Positions 6,751-10,171 of a stretch of 10,171 bases of DNA are shown here, one piece after another. Within the stretch, counting starts at the first letter, position 1. Each line of letters starts with the position of its first letter. Source of the stretch: an uncultured Paracoccaceae bacterium (GTDB taxonomy: Bacteria; Pseudomonadota; Alphaproteobacteria; Rhodobacterales; Rhodobacteraceae). A program made the position numbers and the translations under genes. The stretch is from NCBI GenBank assembly GCA_937927675.1, contig CALBSG010000107.1, forward strand, positions 1-10,171. The letters run 5' to 3'. The notes under the pieces are model-generated. The model was given only the letters and a program-made list of their open reading frames with translations. It was not told the DNA's origin and made no database searches.

Positions 6751-7365
6751 TTAAATCAGCGCGGGGCCTACGCCTGGGGAAACCTTCGCTTTGGCCCATT
6801 GGAAATGCTGCGAGGTCCATGGCTGGATGGCCCGAGGGACGTCTGGGTCCCTCGTACAAACGGCATGCCGCAAGAGCCCGGACCCATTCACGCTGATATC
6901 GTGAGAGACAATGCGCCTGACACGCAGTGCCGCCTCCGTATGGACGCCAAGACGGGTGCCGAGGGCATCAATCGTGATTTCCCCGTACATGTAGCGTTGC
7001 GCGTTCCACTGGATGACGGCCTCGGTCGCGAAGAGCCACATCTGCACGGATAGTCGGGTCCGATGAAGCTGCGTCCCGGATGTCGGAGAGAATTGCTTCC
7101 GGCACTGACGGCATTGGAAAAGGTCCCTTTTCGGCAGCATATTGACAGAGTGGTCACCACATGCCGGACAACAAACTCCATCGGGCCAGCGGATGGCAAT
7201 AAAACGATCCCGGCAGGAGATTTCGTCAGGAAAGGCTGTTCTGACGCCACCTTCCGGCAGCTGCAAATACATCATCATGTTCTGCAGACGTGCCAGTAAA
7301 TCGGGATGCAATTCATCCTGCCGGGCGGTGGGGTCGAGACTGTTGGTCATTCTGATTGCGCGCAC
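6751..7365 (-). CDS. Zinc-ribbon/HTH protein, IS1595-transposase-like N-terminus without DDE domain
   Basis: This 204-residue protein carries a four-cysteine zinc ribbon (C66xxC69 and C85xxC88) followed by FSPTSGTQLHRTRL (92-105) and a tryptophan-containing helix. That arrangement is characteristic of the N-terminal zinc ribbon of IS1595-family transposases. Residues 126-153 (GEITIDALGTRLGVHTEAAL and following) look like the helix-turn-helix that comes next in that family. IS1595 transposases then have an ISXO2-like DDE domain and reach about 300 residues; here the protein ends shortly after the HTH. It lies upstream of tnsA on the same strand. The start is a GTG at 7365 with AAGG 5 nt before it; an ATG at 7350 is possible. 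It may be a target-recognition or regulatory partner of TnsABC, or a decayed insertion-sequence gene. Confidence 0.75.
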   Translation of the reverse strand: MRAIRMTNSLDPTARQDELHPDLLARLQNMMMYLQLPEGGVRTAFPDEISCRDRFIAIRWPDGVCCPACGDHSVNMLPKRDLFQCRQCRKQFSPTSGTQLHRTRLSVQMWLFATEAVIQWNAQRYMYGEITIDALGTRLGVHTEAALRVRRIVSHDISVNGSGLLRHAVCTRDPDVPRAIQPWTSQHFQWAKAKVSPGVGPALI

Positions 7366-7682
7366 CTTCGCCTTGGCTGGCAGCTTGGCGCATCATGGGC
7401 TGCGAATTTTGACGAAGGGAAGGGGTGAACGGGAAGAATTCCGGATTGCCTATGGGGATCAAACTCGGCCTGCGATTTTTCTTCCATTTGGTGCCTGGTA
7501 ACGGGGCCTTCGAGCTAGCTGAGGGAAGCGATCTACCGATTGCTCCATGCGAAAAAGTCTCCAGATTCTGCGCGTTTTCCCGCGGCCTGCATTCCGATGC
7601 GCGCACGCTGCCCCATGCTGACTTGTGTCCTGCGGGTCGGTCATGCAGGGTTTTCGCCAACCGTATCGAGATCAGAAAAACC
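7366..7682. other. Divergent intergenic region, no gene recognised
   Basis: This 317-bp stretch separates the minus-strand zinc-ribbon gene from the plus-strand DUF6880 gene, so it should hold both promoters, though none could be read with confidence. The DUF6880 frame is open back to 7425, but the residues it would add have no family resemblance. No tRNA, transposon-end repeat or clear hairpin was found. Confidence 0.5.
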
Positions 7683-9119
7683 ATGTCGAAAAAGACCCTG
7701 AACGCGGAAAACTTGGAAAAACTCGGGGCGGAACGGCTTGCCGCCCTGGTCATGGATCTTGTTCAGGGCAGTGCGGCACTTCAACGGCGGGCGCGGATGG
7801 AACTCAGTGCCGCGCAGGGGCCGAAAGAGATTGCTGCCGATCTGCGAAAGCGTTTCGCATCGCTGCGCCGGTCCACGAGCTACATCGACTGGCGCAAGCA
7901 GAAGGCCTTTGTCAAAGACCTGACCGGTCTGGTTTCCATGGTTGAGACCGGCGTCGCCCCGCAGGACGCGGACGAGGCCTTTGATCTGCTGTGGTCTTTC
8001 CTGCAGCTGGCGCCGTCGATCCATGCCCGCACCGATGACAGCAACGGTGCGGTGGGCGATGTGCTGCGCAGCGCGGTGGCGCTTCTCGCCACGATTTCTC
8101 CTAGGTTGACCGTCAAGCCAACGCTTCTGGCCGGGCGTATCCTCGATGCCGTGGCCGACGCGGGCTATGGCGAGTTTGACGGGGTCATTCCGGCCATGGC
8201 CGAGGCGCTGGGGGCGGAGGGGCTTGCACACCTCAAACAGATCACCGAGGCATGGGCCTCGGCTGCCCCGACGCCGCAGGAAATTGCGCAGTTTCGCCAG
8301 TTCGGGCTATCGACCTCACCCCTGGATCGTGCACGCCGTCAAAGGCAAAGCACCGCCTCGATCATCCTTGCCGACATCGCCGATTTGCAAGGCGATGTGG
8401 ATGCCTATATGGCGCGATATTCTACCGAGCAGTTGACCTATGGCACCATTGCCCCCGACGTGGCGCGCCGCCTGATCGACGCGGGTCGGCTGGACGAAGC
8501 CCTTATCCTCATCCAGCGCGCCCGCGCCGCCGAAGAGGGAAAATCCTTCCGCGCATCCCGTTACGAACTGGATGAGGTCTATGAGGATTGCCTGCAAAAG
8601 ATGGGCAAGCTTGATGATCTGAAGGCTCATCTGTGGGCCACCTTCCAGGAAACACTCTACGCTGGCAGCTTGCGAAAATACCTTAAAATGCTGCCGGATT
8701 TCGATGACATGGAGGCTGAGGAGCAGGCGCTTTCCCATGCCGAAACCCACCCCCACCTCGGCACCGCGATCCATTTCCTGCTCGCATGGCCTGATCTGCG
8801 CCGCCTTGCAAAGATGGTGATAGCCCGTGCGGAAAATCTGGACGGCAATTCCTACGAAACCCTGACAGCCGCCGCCGATGCGCTTGAATCCGACCACCCG
8901 CTCGCCGCAACCTTGCTGCGCCGCGCCATGATCACGGACACGCTCGACGGAAGCAAAACCAAACGCTACCGCCACGCCGCACGTCACCTGTCGGAATGCC
9001 AGTCCTGCGCTACCGTGGTGGGGGAGTTCGGCAGGTTCGCAAACCACGGCCAGTTCCATGCGGCTTTGAAGCAGAAGCATGGGCGCAAGTATGGCTTCTG
9101 GGAACTGGTGGAAGGGTGA
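7683..9119 (+). CDS. DUF6880-like protein of unknown function
   Basis: This 478-residue soluble protein matches my recollection of the DUF6880 family, common in Alphaproteobacteria. It opens MSKKTLNAENLEKLGAERLA, has a conserved RRSTSYIDWRKQKAFVKDL stretch (62-80) and a PSIHARTDDSNGAVGDV segment (111-127), and ends with HGRKYGFWELV (466-476). It is almost entirely alpha-helical, with repeat-like helical pairs around 260-320 (RLIDAGRLDEA, LQKMGKLDDLKA) that suggest a TPR-type scaffold. There is no signal peptide or membrane segment. I chose the ATG at 7683 because family similarity begins there; the frame is open to an ATG at 7425. No biochemical role is known to me. Its position beside tns genes and a PIN gene makes it candidate cargo, but it could equally be chromosomal. 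Confidence 0.85.
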   Translation: MSKKTLNAENLEKLGAERLAALVMDLVQGSAALQRRARMELSAAQGPKEIAADLRKRFASLRRSTSYIDWRKQKAFVKDLTGLVSMVETGVAPQDADEAFDLLWSFLQLAPSIHARTDDSNGAVGDVLRSAVALLATISPRLTVKPTLLAGRILDAVADAGYGEFDGVIPAMAEALGAEGLAHLKQITEAWASAAPTPQEIAQFRQFGLSTSPLDRARRQRQSTASIILADIADLQGDVDAYMARYSTEQLTYGTIAPDVARRLIDAGRLDEALILIQRARAAEEGKSFRASRYELDEVYEDCLQKMGKLDDLKAHLWATFQETLYAGSLRKYLKMLPDFDDMEAEEQALSHAETHPHLGTAIHFLLAWPDLRRLAKMVIARAENLDGNSYETLTAAADALESDHPLAATLLRRAMITDTLDGSKTKRYRHAARHLSECQSCATVVGEFGRFANHGQFHAALKQKHGRKYGFWELVEG

Positions 9120-9328
9120 AGTCGGCCCTTTGCCGCCGATCGGTATCTCGCCCATGCCGCAGCGCGGCTTCCCCGAAGCGGACGGCCAACAGTTGGCGCA
9201 GCACAATCAGCAGGCGAATGTCAGCGGTGCGGACGGAACTGCCTTTGGCGAGGCGGCGATTGGGAAAACTGTGGCAGCGTGAAACGTGTCGCTGTATGCT
9301 TTACGCGACAAACATTGTGTGACTGTAA
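9120..9328 (+). other. Gap between DUF6880 and PIN genes
   Basis: No gene is recognised here. Short frames cross the gap but show no family features. It ends with a small inverted repeat (9287-9310) just before the PIN gene, where that gene's promoter would be expected. Confidence 0.45.
9287..9310. repeat. Inverted repeat TGTCGC-12 nt-GCGACA
   Basis: Perfect 6-bp arms flank an AT-richer 12-nt spacer containing TATGCT, which could serve as a -10 element. It sits 18 bp before the ATG of the PIN-domain gene. It could be an operator for autoregulation, or a chance hairpin. Confidence 0.3.
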
Positions 9329-10171
9329 ATGCCGAAAAACCAACCTCAAGTTTTCCTCGATGCGAATATTGTCATTCGAGCAGGCAAGCCGCCCGGTGGA
9401 CCAGAAATCGAGCGCGTCGGAGATTTGGTGGATGCTGATCTAATTTGCGTACTGACTACGGATTTGACTGTTACCGAAGTTTCAAAAAAGCACTCGGCGA
9501 ACGATTTTGACGTCATTAAGGAAGTGGGAAGGCCACATTTCCGTAGCATCGTTAAGGATGCACTCGGTGCTGAGTTACCCGCTGTAACCAAGGCGGAAAT
9601 CAAGGCTGCGCTCGATGAGCGCTACACTGCCTCGGTCTCCGCAATGTTCGAGTTGCTGAAAGCGAGGGTGCTTGAAATCGACGGCGTTAAGCCGAGCGCC
9701 GTTTTCGCGAGTTATGCGGCTGGCAGCGGGTTCTTCTCAGGCGAGGGAAAGAAGGATCAGTTTCCAGATGCTTTCGCATTTGAATGCTTGAAGGCAGTCG
9801 CCACGGATAACTCACCCGTCATCATCGTTTCCGACGATGGGGACTTCGACACACCTGCGAAGCAGGAAGACAATATCATAGTCTTGAAATCTTTGCCTGA
9901 CCTGTTCAAGCACTTGGGCTTCGAGATGGCCGCTCCACCTGTTGAGGAGTTTCTTGAAGAAAGCTCCGACGACCTCGTGAAGCTCGTGAACAGTGAAGTC
10001 GAAGGTTGGGGGTTGATTGGTGATGTTGAGGATTCTGAAGTCTATGACGTTGTGGTGGACGAGGTAGAAATTGAAAAGGTTGCGGCCTTTAAGCCTGTCG
10101 AGGAAGGTGACTCACTTCTGGCTATCGCAACCCTTGGGGTACGCGCCCGTGCGAGTTTCACGCATCCTGAC
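9329..10171 (+). CDS. PIN-domain protein (DUF4935-like), putative RNase, 3' end off the window
   Basis: The frame from the ATG at 9329 is open through the last base (281 codons). The N-terminal 200 or so residues form a PIN nuclease domain. It has D11 in VFLDANIV, E49 in TVTEVSKKH, D147 in QFPDAF, and D169-D170/D172 in the IIVSDDGDF strand, the acidic set that binds Mg2+/Mn2+ in PIN RNases. The QFPDA and IVSDD layout matches the DUF4935 (PIN_12) branch rather than the roughly 130-residue VapC toxins. After about residue 200 comes an acidic linker and a beta-rich extension that continues off the window. No antitoxin-like gene precedes it. The start has no clear ribosome site. Role is unproven; relatives, as I recall, are often found near mobile or defence genes. 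Confidence 0.84.
   Translation, partial: MPKNQPQVFLDANIVIRAGKPPGGPEIERVGDLVDADLICVLTTDLTVTEVSKKHSANDFDVIKEVGRPHFRSIVKDALGAELPAVTKAEIKAALDERYTASVSAMFELLKARVLEIDGVKPSAVFASYAAGSGFFSGEGKKDQFPDAFAFECLKAVATDNSPVIIVSDDGDFDTPAKQEDNIIVLKSLPDLFKHLGFEMAAPPVEEFLEESSDDLVKLVNSEVEGWGLIGDVEDSEVYDVVVDEVEIEKVAAFKPVEEGDSLLAIATLGVRARASFTHPD

Larger units (their letters stand above)
1976..7365. mobile_element. Tn7-like transposon: one end plus tnsABC and zinc-ribbon gene; other boundary not seen
   Basis: The left boundary is placed at a TGT (1976) that lies 12 nt before a CCATAA-containing repeat. That is close to the geometry I recall for Tn7-like/CRISPR-associated Tn7 ends (TGT, about 8 nt, CCATAA). Inside are three copies of the repeat, a terminator, and an operon for TnsA-, TnsB- and TnsC-like proteins. 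Bases 1971-1975 (CCATG) would be the 5-bp target duplication, but its partner was not found. No inverted copy of the repeat was seen on the right, so the coordinate 7365 marks only the last gene clearly linked to the module. DUF6880, PIN and further sequence may be cargo. The family assignment is strong; the exact ends are inference. Confidence 0.65.

Noticed and set aside
6398..6859. 153-codon minus-strand frame overlapping the zinc-ribbon gene tail
   Set aside because: It has no domain features or DDE remnant and overlaps the more convincing gene in another frame.
7500..7570. tRNA-like stretch in the divergent intergenic region
   Set aside because: A TCGA loop-like segment and a 3' ACCA-like end were noticed, but no cloverleaf with proper TpsiC and anticodon stems can be formed.
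7425..7682. N-terminal extension of the DUF6880 frame
   Set aside because: The added residues show no family similarity and look like translated intergenic DNA; family similarity starts at the ATG at 7683.

Overview
The window looks like chromosomal or large-plasmid DNA from an alphaproteobacterium, most likely a Rhodobacterales relative. This rests on the moderately high GC content, the glycine/aspartate-rich RTX protein with roughly 100-residue modules, and a DUF6880-type protein. The taxonomic call is family-level recognition, not a database result.

Layout. (1) 1-1734, minus: the N-terminal 578 residues of a large RTX calcium-binding protein that runs off the left edge. (2) 1735-1975: its upstream region, with no gene. 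(3) 1976-2194: a candidate end of a Tn7-like transposon. It has a TGT terminus, two identical 19-bp repeats and one diverged copy that look like TnsB-binding sites, then a strong UUCG-tetraloop terminator. (4) 2195-6314, minus: a tightly overlapping tnsA-tnsB-tnsC operon encoding a TnsA-like endonuclease, a DDE transposase and an AAA+ regulator. (5) 6315-6750: an AT-richer leader with a possible 22-residue ORF. (6) 6751-7365, minus: a 204-residue zinc-ribbon/HTH protein resembling the N-terminal half of IS1595-family transposases but with no catalytic domain. (7) 7366-7682: a divergent intergenic region. (8) 7683-9119, plus: a DUF6880-like protein. (9) 9329 to the right edge, plus: a PIN-domain (DUF4935-like) putative RNase, incomplete.

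Proposed working. TnsA and TnsB would cut and join the transposon ends, TnsB reading the CCATAAGCGTGCTC repeats, with TnsC as ATP-dependent adaptor. No TniQ/TnsD-type target selector is visible. The only DNA-binding-type protein beside the operon is the zinc-ribbon protein, so the most interesting hypothesis is a Tn7-like element whose target selector is a domesticated IS1595-type zinc-ribbon/HTH protein. The DUF6880 and PIN genes may be cargo. The opposite transposon end was not found, so the element's true extent is unknown. Unusual points are that the tns operon is transcribed toward the nearby end, and that the TnsA catalytic lysine appears to be replaced by arginine.
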